Made by a program: the position numbers and the translations under genes. A stretch of 64,000 bases of DNA from Butyricicoccus pullicaecorum (lineage in GTDB: Bacteria; Bacillota; Clostridia; Oscillospirales; Butyricicoccaceae), in NCBI GenBank assembly GCA_018366035.1, contig JAGZIW010000002.1, positions 221,724 to 285,723 on the forward strand, written 5' to 3'. The notes under the pieces are model-generated. The model searched no databases and was not told the origin of the DNA. It saw nothing but the letters and a program-made list of their open reading frames with translations. Below, piece by piece: positions 44,379 through 53,759 of the stretch. The number at the start of each line of letters is the position of its first letter. Position 1 is the first letter of the stretch.

Positions 44379-46031
44379 ATGCAGCAAAAACAAGATGTCA
44401 TTGCCATTTATTCCCGAAAGTCTCGTTTTACAGGAAAAGGCGAGAGTATCAATAACCAAATCGATCTGTGTCTTTCCTATATCACCACGACCTTTGGCAT
44501 CTCTTATGCACAAAATGCCATTATATTTGAAGATGAAGGATTCTCTGGCGGTAATATCAATCGTCCTGACTTTCAAAAAATGATGGAGGCCGCTCACAGG
44601 CTGCAATTCAAAGCAATTGTTGTCTACCGACTGGACCGTATCAGCCGCAATATCAGTGACTTCTCCCGTTTAATTGAAGAATTGGGAAGGCTCAAAATCG
44701 ATTTCATATCGATTCGAGAACAATTTGACACCTCCAGCCCAATGGGTCGCGCTATGATGTATATTGCATCGGTATTCAGCCAGCTGGAACGGGAAACCAT
44801 CGCCGAACGTATTCACGATAACATGCACGAGCTTGCCAAAACAGGCCGATGGCTTGGCGGTACAACGCCAACCGGCTATGCTTCTACGCATATACAAAGC
44901 CTGTCATTGGACGGAAAACGTAAAAGATCCTGTCACCTCAAACTGATTCCAGAGGAGGCACAAATCATTCGCAAAATCTATGCACTCTATTCGGAAACCG
45001 ATTCTCTCACCAAAACAGAAGCTGAACTTCTGCGGCAGCAGATCAAGACAAAAACAGGGCGGGATTTCACCCGTTTCTCAATTAAATCCATTCTGCAAAA
45101 TCCGGTCTATCTGATTGCAGATCAAGATGCCTACCAATATTTCATTGAAAAAGAAGCCGAGCTATTCTCTCCTCCTGCTGTTTTTGATGGCACACATGGC
45201 ATTTTGGCATACAATCGTACCCATCAGGAAAAGGGACACTCCACGGTATATCTTCCCACTCATGAATGGATCATATCGGTCGGACAACATTCCGGCTTGA
45301 TTTCCTCACATCAGTGGATTGCAGTACAGCAATCCCTTGCGCGCAACCAGTGCAGGGCATATCACAAGCCCCGCCGCAATACTGCTCTTTTAACCGGACT
45401 TCTCTGGTGCACCTGCGGCAGCCGTATGTATCCCAAAGTCTCTGCAAAGACCGGAACATATACGTATATCTGTAAATGCAAAGAGCGCAGCAAAAAAGCG
45501 TTATGCAGCCATGACAATCTCAGCGGAAATTTCATAGATGATGCCGTGCTTACCCATATCAGTCACCTAACCTTTGACACCAAATATCTCTTGAAACAAC
45601 TGGCGCAGGCAGAACAGCTGATGCTGCAAAATCAATCGCAAGCTATGCACGCACAGGCACATTTATATCAGGCACAGCTGGAAATCCAACATAAAATCAC
45701 CGCCTTGGTTGATTCTCTTGCAGATTTTGAACATAGCACTGCTGCTGTGCATATCCAGAAACGTATTGAGGAGCTGCATGAACAAAACAGCATACTCGAC
45801 TCGCAAATTGCCGCCCTGCAAACTGCCCCGATACCGCAGGAAAACAGCACACTGACACAAATGTGCCTCTCTTTCTCACAAAGCAGTTTACTTACAACAG
45901 AACAAAAACGTGCCCTGATTCGTGCGACAGTTTGTAAAGTCATATGGGACGGTCACTCTGCTCATGTGATTTTACACGGTGCCCAGAACGCCCTATCCGA
46001 TGAGACGCATTTGTGTGAGGATAGCAAATGA
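44379..46031 (+). CDS. Large serine recombinase of sigK element 2
   Basis: 550 residues. The catalytic domain (IYSRKS with Ser15, YRLDRISRNISDF near 85, SQLERETIAERI near 135) is followed by the recombinase domain to about 330. Then come a zinc ribbon (WCTCGSRMYP...YICKCKERSKKALCS near 345-380) and a coiled coil (410-480). GAAAGGAG precedes the ATG. The TGA stop (46029-46031) overlaps the AAATG core. In the excised circle the frame would run on for 11 residues ([11 protein letters not shown]) to a TAA. Only distantly similar to recombinase 1. Confidence 0.94.
   Translation: MQQKQDVIAIYSRKSRFTGKGESINNQIDLCLSYITTTFGISYAQNAIIFEDEGFSGGNINRPDFQKMMEAAHRLQFKAIVVYRLDRISRNISDFSRLIEELGRLKIDFISIREQFDTSSPMGRAMMYIASVFSQLERETIAERIHDNMHELAKTGRWLGGTTPTGYASTHIQSLSLDGKRKRSCHLKLIPEEAQIIRKIYALYSETDSLTKTEAELLRQQIKTKTGRDFTRFSIKSILQNPVYLIADQDAYQYFIEKEAELFSPPAVFDGTHGILAYNRTHQEKGHSTVYLPTHEWIISVGQHSGLISSHQWIAVQQSLARNQCRAYHKPRRNTALLTGLLWCTCGSRMYPKVSAKTGTYTYICKCKERSKKALCSHDNLSGNFIDDAVLTHISHLTFDTKYLLKQLAQAEQLMLQNQSQAMHAQAHLYQAQLEIQHKITALVDSLADFEHSTAAVHIQKRIEELHEQNSILDSQIAALQTAPIPQENSTLTQMCLSFSQSSLLTTEQKRALIRATVCKVIWDGHSAHVILHGAQNALSDETHLCEDSK
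46026..46030. repeat. Element 2 right core repeat AAATG
   Basis: Preceded by the inverted arm TGTGAGGATAGC (46014-46025) and followed by the sigK codons AA-ATC-CTC. Confidence 0.85.
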
Positions 46032-46386
46032 AATCCTCATGTATTTTCGCGCAGGACGCAAAACACAAAATGAAGTCTCTTTGGACGAAACACAGGACAC
46101 AGACGGTGATGGCAGTTCTCTCTCCCTGATGGATACCATCAGTGTAGAAGATGAACGCTTACACCTTGTCGAGATGAGCGATCGCTATCAAATGATGTAC
46201 GCGTGTCTGGAACGCTGTCTCACAGAGCGTGAACGGCGCATTCTTATTTTGCGCTATGGGATTGGCGGAGAAGAACCCCTGACACAAAAAGATGTTGCAA
46301 AAAAACTTGGAATCTCACGCTCTTATATTTCCCGTATTGAAAAAAAAGCACTGCAAAAGCTTGCACAAGCGCTGGGCAACTCTTGA
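46030..46386 (+). CDS. sigK: sigK 3' segment (part 3 of 3)
   Basis: 118 codons from EILMYFRAGRKTQNEVSLDE through the acidic linker to region 4, ending KKLGISRSYISRIEKKALQKLAQALGNS, with the helix-turn-helix that reads the -35. It has no start of its own. An open frame extends upstream only because of the overlapping recombinase. With the other two segments it gives a 225-residue pro-sigma-K of normal length. Confidence 0.94.
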   Translation, partial: EILMYFRAGRKTQNEVSLDETQDTDGDGSSLSLMDTISVEDERLHLVEMSDRYQMMYACLERCLTERERRILILRYGIGGEEPLTQKDVAKKLGISRSYISRIEKKALQKLAQALGNS

Positions 46387-46439
46387 CGGATTTTACTGAT
46401 GGCGGTATGATTAAAAAAACAAGACCGAGGATCACTCTT

Positions 46440-46703
46440 ATGGAATGTATGAAATTTTGTCAAAGCTGCCGTATGCCGTTGTCCCCCTATATGTACGGTA
46501 CCGAAACAGACGGCTCTAAAAATCCAGACTATTGTATTCGCTGCTATGCCAATGGCGCATTCACTGCGGACTGCACAATGGAAGAAATGATTGTCCAGTG
46601 TATCCCTCTTTTTTGCGACTCCAACCCAGAAATGTGTCTGGAGGAGGCCTCGAATCTGCTGCACGAGCTGTTTCCACAGCTCAAACGCTGGAAATCGGAA
46701 TAG
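46440..46703 (+). CDS. Putative zinc-ribbon protein (PF12674-like)
   Basis: 87 residues with CQSCRMPL...CIRCYANG, a two-CxxC zinc ribbon in the first 40 residues, then a helical tail. ATG 46440 is preceded by GAGG at 9-bp spacing. Unknown function. Directly follows sigK and precedes the response-regulator gene by 12 bp. Confidence 0.75.
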   Translation: MECMKFCQSCRMPLSPYMYGTETDGSKNPDYCIRCYANGAFTADCTMEEMIVQCIPLFCDSNPEMCLEEASNLLHELFPQLKRWKSE

Positions 46704-46715
46704 GGAGTGTCTGTC

Positions 46716-47396
46716 TTGCATCAAATTTTACTTTTAGAGGACGATATAGCACTCTCGCAAGGCATCACATTGGCTTTGCGCGCCTCTGGACAGATCACCG
46801 CATGCAGCAGCCTAAAGGACGCGCGTGCGCTCTTACGCCAGCAATCCTTTGACCTGCTTCTTTTGGATATCAATCTTCCTGATGGCACAGGCATTGCACT
46901 TTGCCGCGAAGTACGTCAAACCTCCTCGGTGCCTATTTTATTTCTAACTGCCAGAGATACTGAATATGATGAAGTAGCAGGGCTGGAGTCTGGTGCAGAT
47001 GACTATATCACAAAACCGTTTCGTCTTGCAGTTCTGCGCGCCCGCGTTGAAGCAGCACTTCGGCGTTCAAAGCAGACTGCCCCTGACTGTCTCGTGAAAA
47101 TCGGTACACTGACACTGGATTTTGACCAGCAAATTTTTACACGTTCCGGAGTTCCCTTGTCTCTCAGCCGCACCGAACAGCGTTTGCTGCGATTTTTAAT
47201 TGAAAACAGTGGTCATGTGCTTACACGGGAATTTTTAATGGATCGCGTTTGGAATGGCGGGGATTTTGTAGATGAAAACACACTTTCTGTCACCATTCGC
47301 CGTCTGCGCAGCAAATTAGAACCAGATCCTAAAAATCCAATTTACATTCGTACCATTTACGGAATTGGCTATCTGTGGGAGGCGACCAATGCTTAG
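46716..47396 (+). CDS. OmpR-family response regulator
   Basis: 226 residues: a receiver domain (LLLEDDI, phospho-Asp in LLLDINLPDG, Lys in ITKPF) followed by a winged-helix DNA-binding domain (LSRTEQRLLRFLIENSGHVLTREFLMDRVW...YGIGY). TTG at 46716 is chosen because AGGGAG lies 8 bp upstream. An in-frame GTG at 46707 overlaps that site. Overlaps the kinase start. With the ABC genes downstream it resembles antimicrobial-peptide sensing/detoxification modules. Confidence 0.92.
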   Translation: MHQILLLEDDIALSQGITLALRASGQITACSSLKDARALLRQQSFDLLLLDINLPDGTGIALCREVRQTSSVPILFLTARDTEYDEVAGLESGADDYITKPFRLAVLRARVEAALRRSKQTAPDCLVKIGTLTLDFDQQIFTRSGVPLSLSRTEQRLLRFLIENSGHVLTREFLMDRVWNGGDFVDENTLSVTIRRLRSKLEPDPKNPIYIRTIYGIGYLWEATNA

Positions 47397-48288
47397 TCTG
47401 ATCATCTTCTTTGTTGGCTGCCTTTTCCTTCTGTCTGCAATCTTCCTGTATTTTCGTGCACAGCATGTACTGGATCGTCTGGACAATATATTGGATTCCG
47501 CAGTTTCCGGAACATTTCAGCCTTCCTGTTACGATGAAAGTCAAATTTCTCGTACTGAACAAAAATTTTCACAGTTTTTGTCTGCCAGCATACTCTCCCG
47601 CAATGCACTCGATACCGATCGAGCACGGATTCAAGCATTGATTGGCGACATCGCGCATCAGTCCCGCACGCCCATTGCCAATATCCTGCTCTATACAGGG
47701 CTGCTTGCTGAGGAGCCCCTGACAGATGGGCAGCGCGCATTGGTCGATCAAGCAATCTCCCAAACCGAAAAACTTGGATTTCTCATCGACTCTCTTGTAA
47801 AAACCTCTCGTTTGGAGTCCGGTATGGTACAGGTATCCCCCATATACAGTCCGCTTTCCGATTTGCTGTGCCATCTGGAAGATAGCTTCGCACCAGAGGC
47901 ACAACGAAATCATATTGATTTTACGGTGGAGCCTTGTGATATTTATGCTGTTTTCGATCCCAAATGGACTGCCGAAGCCATCGGCAATCTAATCGACAAT
48001 GCCATTAAATACACACCCTCGGGTGGCAGCGTTCGGGTATTTACAGAAGTATTCGAACTTTTCTGTGCCATTGTTGTGGAGGATACTGGTGCTGGCATTG
48101 CAGAACACGAGCACGCAAAAATATTTTCCCGCTTCTATCGCTCTCCCGAAATGGCAGCAGTGTCCGGCGTAGGGATTGGTCTGTATCTCACACGAGAAAT
48201 TCTCCACAAGCAAAATGGATATATCAAATTATCTTCTACTTCTGGGCATGGTGCAAAATTCTCTGCATTCCTGCCAAGGGATATCTAA
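47389..48288 (+). CDS. Sensor histidine kinase
   Basis: About 300 residues: one N-terminal membrane segment (2-22), a short linker, an H-box DIAHQSRTPIANILLYTGLL, N-box NLIDNAIKYTPSGG and G-boxes DTGAGI and GVGIGLYLTREI. ATG 47389 is preceded by GGGAGGCGACCA and overlaps the regulator's stop. Small extracytoplasmic region, as in intramembrane-sensing kinases. Confidence 0.92.
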   Translation: MLSLIIFFVGCLFLLSAIFLYFRAQHVLDRLDNILDSAVSGTFQPSCYDESQISRTEQKFSQFLSASILSRNALDTDRARIQALIGDIAHQSRTPIANILLYTGLLAEEPLTDGQRALVDQAISQTEKLGFLIDSLVKTSRLESGMVQVSPIYSPLSDLLCHLEDSFAPEAQRNHIDFTVEPCDIYAVFDPKWTAEAIGNLIDNAIKYTPSGGSVRVFTEVFELFCAIVVEDTGAGIAEHEHAKIFSRFYRSPEMAAVSGVGIGLYLTREILHKQNGYIKLSSTSGHGAKFSAFLPRDI

Positions 48289-48294
48289 AACTTT

Positions 48295-48322
48295 GCCGGT
48301 CTTAAAAAAAGACCGGCATTTT
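48295..48322 (+). terminator. Terminator after the kinase gene
   Basis: GCCGGTC / GACCGGC hairpin followed by ATTTTG. It separates the two-component genes from the ABC genes, which therefore probably have their own promoter in 48323-48440. Confidence 0.65.
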
Positions 48323-48449
48323 GATTGTTCTGTTTTTCAGTTCTGCCAATTCTTACATAACTGTTAGATTTTCTTTCGTCCTTGTCATGGTATGGTAAGA
48401 TTGTTCTGGTATGATAAAGACAGTTCAAAACATCAAGGAGGTCATCTCT

Positions 48450-49115
48450 ATGCCAATCTTACAAACAAAAGCACTCACAAAATATTATGGTACCAAAGAT
48501 ACCGAAGTGCGTGCATTGGACGGCATCGATCTATCTGTTGAAGTCGGCGAATTTGTTTCCATCGTTGGTACATCTGGTTCTGGAAAATCTACACTGCTGC
48601 ATATGTTGGGTGGTCTCGACCGTCCTACCTCCGGTCAGGTCTTTGTCGATGGTCAAGATATCTTTTCTCTAAAAGATGACGCGCTGACCATTTTCCGCCG
48701 CCGAAAAATTGGCTTTGTATTTCAAAGCTATAACCTTGTTCCTGTCCTCAATGTATTTGAAAACATTGCGCTTCCTATTGAACTTGACGGAAATACCGTT
48801 GACTATACGTATATTCAGCAAATCTCGGAAATGCTTGGATTGACCTCTATGCACAATCGCCTGCCCAGTCAGCTTTCCGGCGGACAACAGCAGCGCGTTG
48901 CCATTGCACGCGCCCTCGCCACAAAGCCCGCAATTATTCTGGCAGACGAGCCGACAGGCAATCTAGATTCACACACTTCACAAGATGTTCTATCCCTGCT
49001 CAAGATCACCAGTACAAAATTTGGGCAGACGATCGTCATGATTACACATAATGAAGAAATTGCACAGTTGGCAGACCGCATTATCCGCATTGAAGACGGA
49101 CAGATCCGGAGGTGA
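48450..49115 (+). CDS. ABC transporter ATP-binding protein (MacB/LolD type)
   Basis: 221 residues: Walker [18 protein letters not shown]-loop [14 protein letters not shown], signature [15 protein letters not shown], Walker [21 protein letters not shown] sets ATG 48450. The stop overlaps the ribosome-binding region of the permease gene. Confidence 0.94.
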   Translation: MPILQTKALTKYYGTKDTEVRALDGIDLSVEVGEFVSIVGTSGSGKSTLLHMLGGLDRPTSGQVFVDGQDIFSLKDDALTIFRRRKIGFVFQSYNLVPVLNVFENIALPIELDGNTVDYTYIQQISEMLGLTSMHNRLPSQLSGGQQQRVAIARALATKPAIILADEPTGNLDSHTSQDVLSLLKITSTKFGQTIVMITHNEEIAQLADRIIRIEDGQIRR

Positions 49116-49120
49116 TTCCC

Positions 49121-51775
49121 ATGCGTCATGTTCCAAACCGTGCCTGTATCCGGCGTCTCTCCATACGTTCGTTTTGTGCCAATCGCACCCGTAACCTCAT
49201 TGCGATTCTGGCAATCGTGCTGACCTCTATTTTATTTACCTCACTTTTTACAATTGCACTTTCCATCAATCATTCCTTTCAGCAGTCCAATTTCCGCCAA
49301 GCCGGAGGGTGGAGCCACGCCTCTATCAAATACCTCACCAAAGAGGAATACGAAGAACTGCGCACTGACCCTATCATCAAACAATACGGACTGCGGCGGT
49401 TTGTCGGAATGCCCAAAGCCGCCCCCTTTCAAAAGAGCCATGTGGAAATCGGTTATAGCGATGCCGCACAGGCACATTTTATGTTTTGTGACCCCAAGGA
49501 AGGCAGATTGCCGCGTAAGGGCACAAACGAAGCTGCTACGGACACCCATGTTTTAGAGCTTTTGGGCGTAGAACCTATACTTGGCACAGAATTTACCATT
49601 ACCTTTGATGTGGACGGTCGTCCAACGACACAAACCTTTGTCCTGTCCGGCTGGTGGGAATATGATGCTGCCATTGTTGCCAATCACGTCTTAATTCCAG
49701 AAAGTCGGGCAGAGGAGATTTTTGAAACCCTGCACGTACCCTCCCCCGCCGCTGATGGCATGACAAATACTTGGAATATGGACATTCTGTTTTCTAATTC
49801 TTCTCAGATTGCACAAAAGCTGGATACCCTTTTGCAAAATCACGGCTACCAAACCACATCACGCAGTGAGGCGCATTATATTTCTACGGGTGTCAACTGG
49901 GGCTATACCAGCACACAGTTGGCCGAAAACCTCGACCCCGCCACAGCTATCATCATGATAGGTGTTCTGCTTTTGATCCTATTTACAGGTTATCTTATCA
50001 TTTATAATGTATTTCAGATTTCTGTTACGACAGATATTCGCTTTTACGGACTGCTAAAAACCATTGGTACAACCGGAAAGCAGCTTCGGCGGATTATCCG
50101 CGGACAGGTCCTGATCCTCTCTTTTATCGCGATTCCCATTGGTCTTATCCTTGGTTATCTTATCGGCGCAAAGCTCACCCCCATTATCATACATCGGCTT
50201 AATGGTCTCTCCGCAAATGACCTTTCACTCAGTCCTTGGATCTTTATCCTTTCTGCGCTATTTTCTTTGTGCACAGTTCTGGTTTCCTGCCTGAAGCCTG
50301 CACGTATGGCCGGTAAGGTTTCTGCCATAGAGGCCATTCGCTATACAGACGGCGGCACGCAATCCCGAAAAGCAGAACGACATACACGCGGCGCAAAGCT
50401 TTCCCACATGGCATGGGCAAATCTTGGACGCAACCGCAAAAAAACGGTTCTCACCATCACCTCCCTCTCGCTTGCAGTCCTGCTGCTTCAGCTTACAGTC
50501 ACATTTACCAACGGCTTTGATATGGACAAATATTTGGCAAACAAAATGGTCAGTGACTTTGTATTTGCAAATTCCAACTATTTTCAATCTTCCATGCAAC
50601 TTTCTTCCGAAACCTCGGTTCCGGAGTCCATGCTGGATATGCTTCTCGCACAGGAGGGCATCGCAGAGGGCGGCAGGGTTTATGGACTGACGACCCCTGT
50701 ACAGGAATTCATCACAGAGGATTACTTCCGAAAAAGCACCTCCTATTTCTTAGATCCAGACCAGCAATCGCAAACGCTTGCCGGATTGGAAAAAATGCCG
50801 GACGGCAGAGTTGCACGAAATGCACAGCTTTTTGGTATGGAGGCATTTGCACGCAGCAAGCTGCGGGTGCTGGCAGGCGACATTTCTACCTTGGACACTT
50901 CAGAACACAACATTGCAGCAGTTTATAGCGAAGATGACTATGGTACCCCACTGATGGACAGCCACTGGGCAAAGCTTGGCGATACCATTACTCTGCGTCA
51001 CGTAGATTCTTGGGAATATGTTGATGATGTGACAGGTGAGATCCTTGACCCTGACAACCTTCCTGATGACAACAGCTTTCACGCACGTGCCAAGAGCTAC
51101 CGAGACATTTCCTACACAGTCACCGCACTTGTCAGCGTACCCTATCCGCTCTCTTATCGCTACTTTGGTGCAGATGAGTTTGTATTGGGTGACCAAACCT
51201 TTATCGAGGACACACATACAGCAAGTGTCATGCTGTATGCTTTCAACATGAAGAATGATGCGGCAACCGCAGAGATGGAGCGCTTTCTCTCCTCCTTCAC
51301 ACAAAATCAGGACGAATTTGACTATGAAAGCAAAGTTACTTATGCAGCCGAATTTGAGGGCTTGCGTTCTATGTTTCTTCTGCTTGGCAGCTTACTAAGC
51401 TTTATTGTCGGTCTGGTCGGTATCCTCAATTTTTTCAATGCAATCCTGACTGGCATCATCACACGCAGGCGCGAATTTGCAGTTTTACAGGCCATTGGCA
51501 TGACCGGCAGACAACTAAAACAGATGCTGATACTGGAAGGTCTGCTTTATACCCTAGGTTCTCTTGCTATCACGCTGTTTCTCAGCATTGCGGGTGCACC
51601 GCTTGTTGGGAGCATGCTGAGCAATATGTTCTGGTTCTTTCGCTATCGCTTTACTATTGTCCCTATTCTTATCATATTCCCTGTGTTTGTACTTTTGGGT
51701 ATTGCACTGCCCCTGATTTCTTATCGTCTCATGCAAAAGCAAAGCATTGTTGAACGAATCCGAGAATCTGATTGA
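49121..51775 (+). CDS. ABC transporter permease with two FtsX domains
   Basis: 884 residues. N-terminal membrane helix (about 25-47), a large extracytoplasmic domain, three helices (about 285-400) forming the first FtsX unit, a second anchor near 450, another large extracytoplasmic domain, and three helices near 755-870 for the second unit. Works with the preceding ATPase. The likely substrate is a peptide or lipid rather than a small solute. GGAGG sets ATG 49121. Confidence 0.9.
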   Translation: MRHVPNRACIRRLSIRSFCANRTRNLIAILAIVLTSILFTSLFTIALSINHSFQQSNFRQAGGWSHASIKYLTKEEYEELRTDPIIKQYGLRRFVGMPKAAPFQKSHVEIGYSDAAQAHFMFCDPKEGRLPRKGTNEAATDTHVLELLGVEPILGTEFTITFDVDGRPTTQTFVLSGWWEYDAAIVANHVLIPESRAEEIFETLHVPSPAADGMTNTWNMDILFSNSSQIAQKLDTLLQNHGYQTTSRSEAHYISTGVNWGYTSTQLAENLDPATAIIMIGVLLLILFTGYLIIYNVFQISVTTDIRFYGLLKTIGTTGKQLRRIIRGQVLILSFIAIPIGLILGYLIGAKLTPIIIHRLNGLSANDLSLSPWIFILSALFSLCTVLVSCLKPARMAGKVSAIEAIRYTDGGTQSRKAERHTRGAKLSHMAWANLGRNRKKTVLTITSLSLAVLLLQLTVTFTNGFDMDKYLANKMVSDFVFANSNYFQSSMQLSSETSVPESMLDMLLAQEGIAEGGRVYGLTTPVQEFITEDYFRKSTSYFLDPDQQSQTLAGLEKMPDGRVARNAQLFGMEAFARSKLRVLAGDISTLDTSEHNIAAVYSEDDYGTPLMDSHWAKLGDTITLRHVDSWEYVDDVTGEILDPDNLPDDNSFHARAKSYRDISYTVTALVSVPYPLSYRYFGADEFVLGDQTFIEDTHTASVMLYAFNMKNDAATAEMERFLSSFTQNQDEFDYESKVTYAAEFEGLRSMFLLLGSLLSFIVGLVGILNFFNAILTGIITRRREFAVLQAIGMTGRQLKQMLILEGLLYTLGSLAITLFLSIAGAPLVGSMLSNMFWFFRYRFTIVPILIIFPVFVLLGIALPLISYRLMQKQSIVERIRESD

Positions 51776-51785
51776 CACAAACTAT

Positions 51786-51827
51786 AAAAGCTCCGCTTTA
51801 TCACAAGATAAAACGGAGCTTTTTTTA
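51786..51827 (+). terminator. Terminator between the ABC permease and SCP2 genes
   Basis: AAAGCTCCG / CGGAGCTTT hairpin followed by seven T. It overlaps the stop codon of the convergent SCP2 gene. Confidence 0.85.
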
Positions 51828-52151
51828 CTGCATGAGCAAACGGGTCAGAATCAAAACCTTATCCATATCGCCCTCAATCTTGACTTTTCCTGTATGATAT
51901 GCTTGCTGCATATCCAGCTTGCCAGACAACAGCTTTCCACAGTTTGTCATAGTCATAAAAAGTACAGCGTCTCGGTCAATATATTCATATGGCATGACAG
52001 ACAGCCGACCATTCAAAATTTCAATATAGAATACGCCGCCAATTCTTCCGGTCAAATTCACCTGAATGGCAAGCAGGCGTCCCATTTCAGAACCAAAATC
52101 CTTATCTTTTAGTTTCTCATAGACTTTTGTTGTCAACTGCTCTACTGTCAT
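51825..52151 (-). CDS. SCP2 sterol-binding domain protein
   Basis: 108 residues matching a lone SCP2-like domain (VNLTGRIGGVFYIEILNGRLSVMPYEY, then LLSGKLDMQQAYHTGKVKIEGDM, the typical C-terminal GKxxxxG pattern). It binds a hydrophobic ligand of unknown identity in the cytoplasm. ATG 52151 follows GGGGG at 9 bp. Confidence 0.82.
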   Translation of the reverse strand: MTVEQLTTKVYEKLKDKDFGSEMGRLLAIQVNLTGRIGGVFYIEILNGRLSVMPYEYIDRDAVLFMTMTNCGKLLSGKLDMQQAYHTGKVKIEGDMDKVLILTRLLMQ

Positions 52152-52253
52152 TGTATGCTGCCCCCTTAAAATAATCAGTTTTGTCATAATTTCACTACAA
52201 TTCTATTATGGCGCAAAACAAACAAAAGGGCAAGGGCTTTTCTGGCAAAACTT

Positions 52254-52646
52254 TTAGGTTTTCTTGACAAATTTTCGTTTACAATGGGGACAAGTGATCT
52301 CAATTCGACCTCGGCCGCGCGGTACACGCAAGGTTTTTGAGCAAGATGGGCATTTATAATAGCGGTGCTGTTTATCCTGCATCTGCATTTTTCTTCCAGC
52401 CATTTTCCTTTGAAACGGCGTGAACCATGTCAAAAACCTCTGATTTTCACAAGCACGCTTATAACAATTTCTGGAAAACATTCGAAAATACACAACCACA
52501 ATGATTGCCAAAATCACCCATGAAATCATAACCCAACGGGTAAAAATCCAAGGGATAAACAGGATACCCGCTGTGACAATCAAAAACTGATTCAGTGCAT
52601 CGTTTCCATAGCGGCCATACATCAAACGACGTAAGAAATCTAACAT
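52254..52646 (-). CDS. Membrane protein with C-terminal zinc ribbon
   Basis: 130 residues: two membrane segments (about 18-38 and 40-58), a basic linker, then CPSCSKTLRVPRGRGRIEITCPHCKRKF, a two-CxxC zinc ribbon like those in MJ0042-type proteins. Function unknown. ATG 52646 is chosen because AAGGTGG lies 8 bp upstream. Confidence 0.75.
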   Translation of the reverse strand: MLDFLRRLMYGRYGNDALNQFLIVTAGILFIPWIFTRWVMISWVILAIIVVVYFRMFSRNCYKRACENQRFLTWFTPFQRKMAGRKMQMQDKQHRYYKCPSCSKTLRVPRGRGRIEITCPHCKRKFVKKT

Positions 52647-52886
52647 ATAAAAAGCCACCTTAAATTTAGATTACTTTATATTATACCCGTGTTTTCCTTG
52701 CGGTTCAATGTACCCACACAAAAGTTCACAAATTGGTTAAATATTATTTGCTTTCCCCGTTATTTCTAGGTGTTTCGCTCTATTTTTTTCACAATGGCTT
52801 ACAAAAGTTCCCGAAATTTATTTGCATCTTACTCCTATCTCTGTTATACTATTCCCATTAAAAATGACAAAATCCGAGGTATTTCG

Positions 52887-53711
52887 ATGGAAATTCAATT
52901 AACAGATGATTTTGATGCAATAAAAATTGCACAAAGCGGTCAATGCTTTCGCTGGTACCCGCTCGCAGACAATCAGTGCCGCATCTTTGCCGGAAAACAC
53001 ACAGTCATCGTCTCTCAGCGTGCTCCCAATCGTCTGGAGCTTACCTGCACACAAGCCGAGTTCGATGACCTCTGGCATACTTACTTTGATTTTGACCGCA
53101 ATTATACCGCACTGCGTTCCAAAATCCTGCCATCTGATTCCTATTTGACACAAGCTGCCGAATATGGACGTGGTATCCGCATTTTACAGCAGGACCCTTG
53201 GGAGATGCTGATTACCTTTCTTCTATCACAGCGTAAATCAATTCCCGCCATTCGAAAATCGGTAGAAGCCTTATGCGCTGCTGCTGGTACTCCCATCGGA
53301 GAGGAGCAGGGACAAATACTCTACGCATTTCCAACCCCGTCTCAACTTGCTGCTTTAGATCCAGATACCCTCGCCTCCTGCGGACTTGGCTACCGTCTTC
53401 CCTATATCCAAAAAGCTGCACAGTTTGTCTGTCAAAATCCCTCACAATTTGCGGCACTCGCCCAACAGCCTGACCATGAACTTTTACAGTCTCTGCTCGC
53501 TTTTCATGGAGTTGGCACAAAAATTGCACACTGTGTCATGCTGTTTGGCTTTCACCGGCTGGACGCATTTCCAAAAGATGTCTGGATTAACCGTGTACTT
53601 GATACGCATTATCCAAACGGCTATCCATTTTCACAGTATGCCCCTTTTAACGGAGTCATGCAGCAATATCTATTCTTCTTTGGCCGTGCAGAACACAATT
53701 CGCTTATCTAA
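52887..53711 (+). CDS. OGG1-like 8-oxoguanine DNA glycosylase
   Basis: About 274 residues. An N-terminal OGG domain (GQCFRWYPLADNQC) is followed by a helix-hairpin-helix GPD module. The catalytic Lys is in LSQRKSIPAIRKSVEALC and the catalytic Asp in HRLDAFPKDVWINRVL, with HGVGTKIAHCVMLF between. It removes oxidised guanine and cuts the abasic site. GAGG at 7-bp spacing sets ATG 52887. Confidence 0.9.
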   Translation: MEIQLTDDFDAIKIAQSGQCFRWYPLADNQCRIFAGKHTVIVSQRAPNRLELTCTQAEFDDLWHTYFDFDRNYTALRSKILPSDSYLTQAAEYGRGIRILQQDPWEMLITFLLSQRKSIPAIRKSVEALCAAAGTPIGEEQGQILYAFPTPSQLAALDPDTLASCGLGYRLPYIQKAAQFVCQNPSQFAALAQQPDHELLQSLLAFHGVGTKIAHCVMLFGFHRLDAFPKDVWINRVLDTHYPNGYPFSQYAPFNGVMQQYLFFFGRAEHNSLI

Positions 53712-53754
53712 AAAATTCCCCATCATTCAAAGGAATGATGGGGAATTTTCTTTT
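53711..53754 (+). terminator. Terminator between ogg and the CBM9-like gene
   Basis: Long hairpin AAAATTCCCCATCATTC with its complement, then TTTT. It can serve both converging genes. Confidence 0.85.
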
Positions 53755-53759
53755 ATTCA

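Larger units (their letters stand above)
42312..46030. mobile_element. skin-like intervening element 2 in sigK (about 3714 bp)
   Basis: Bounded by AAATG at 42312-42316 and 46026-46030. An ATCCTCA match (7 bp) follows two mismatched bases. Excision joins RCIEN to EILMYFRAGRKTQ in frame, at the same codons as the B. subtilis skin junction. Cargo: FUSC and MarR genes, a 66-residue unknown protein, and a serine recombinase at the right end. The predicted circle junction has 12-bp perfect inverted arms. Confidence 0.92.

Noticed and set aside
37316..46386. sigK pieces as plain pseudogene debris
   Set aside because: All three pieces keep conserved residues and frame exactly up to the short repeats, and each element has an intact recombinase. 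Decay would not preserve the 138-bp middle piece so precisely.
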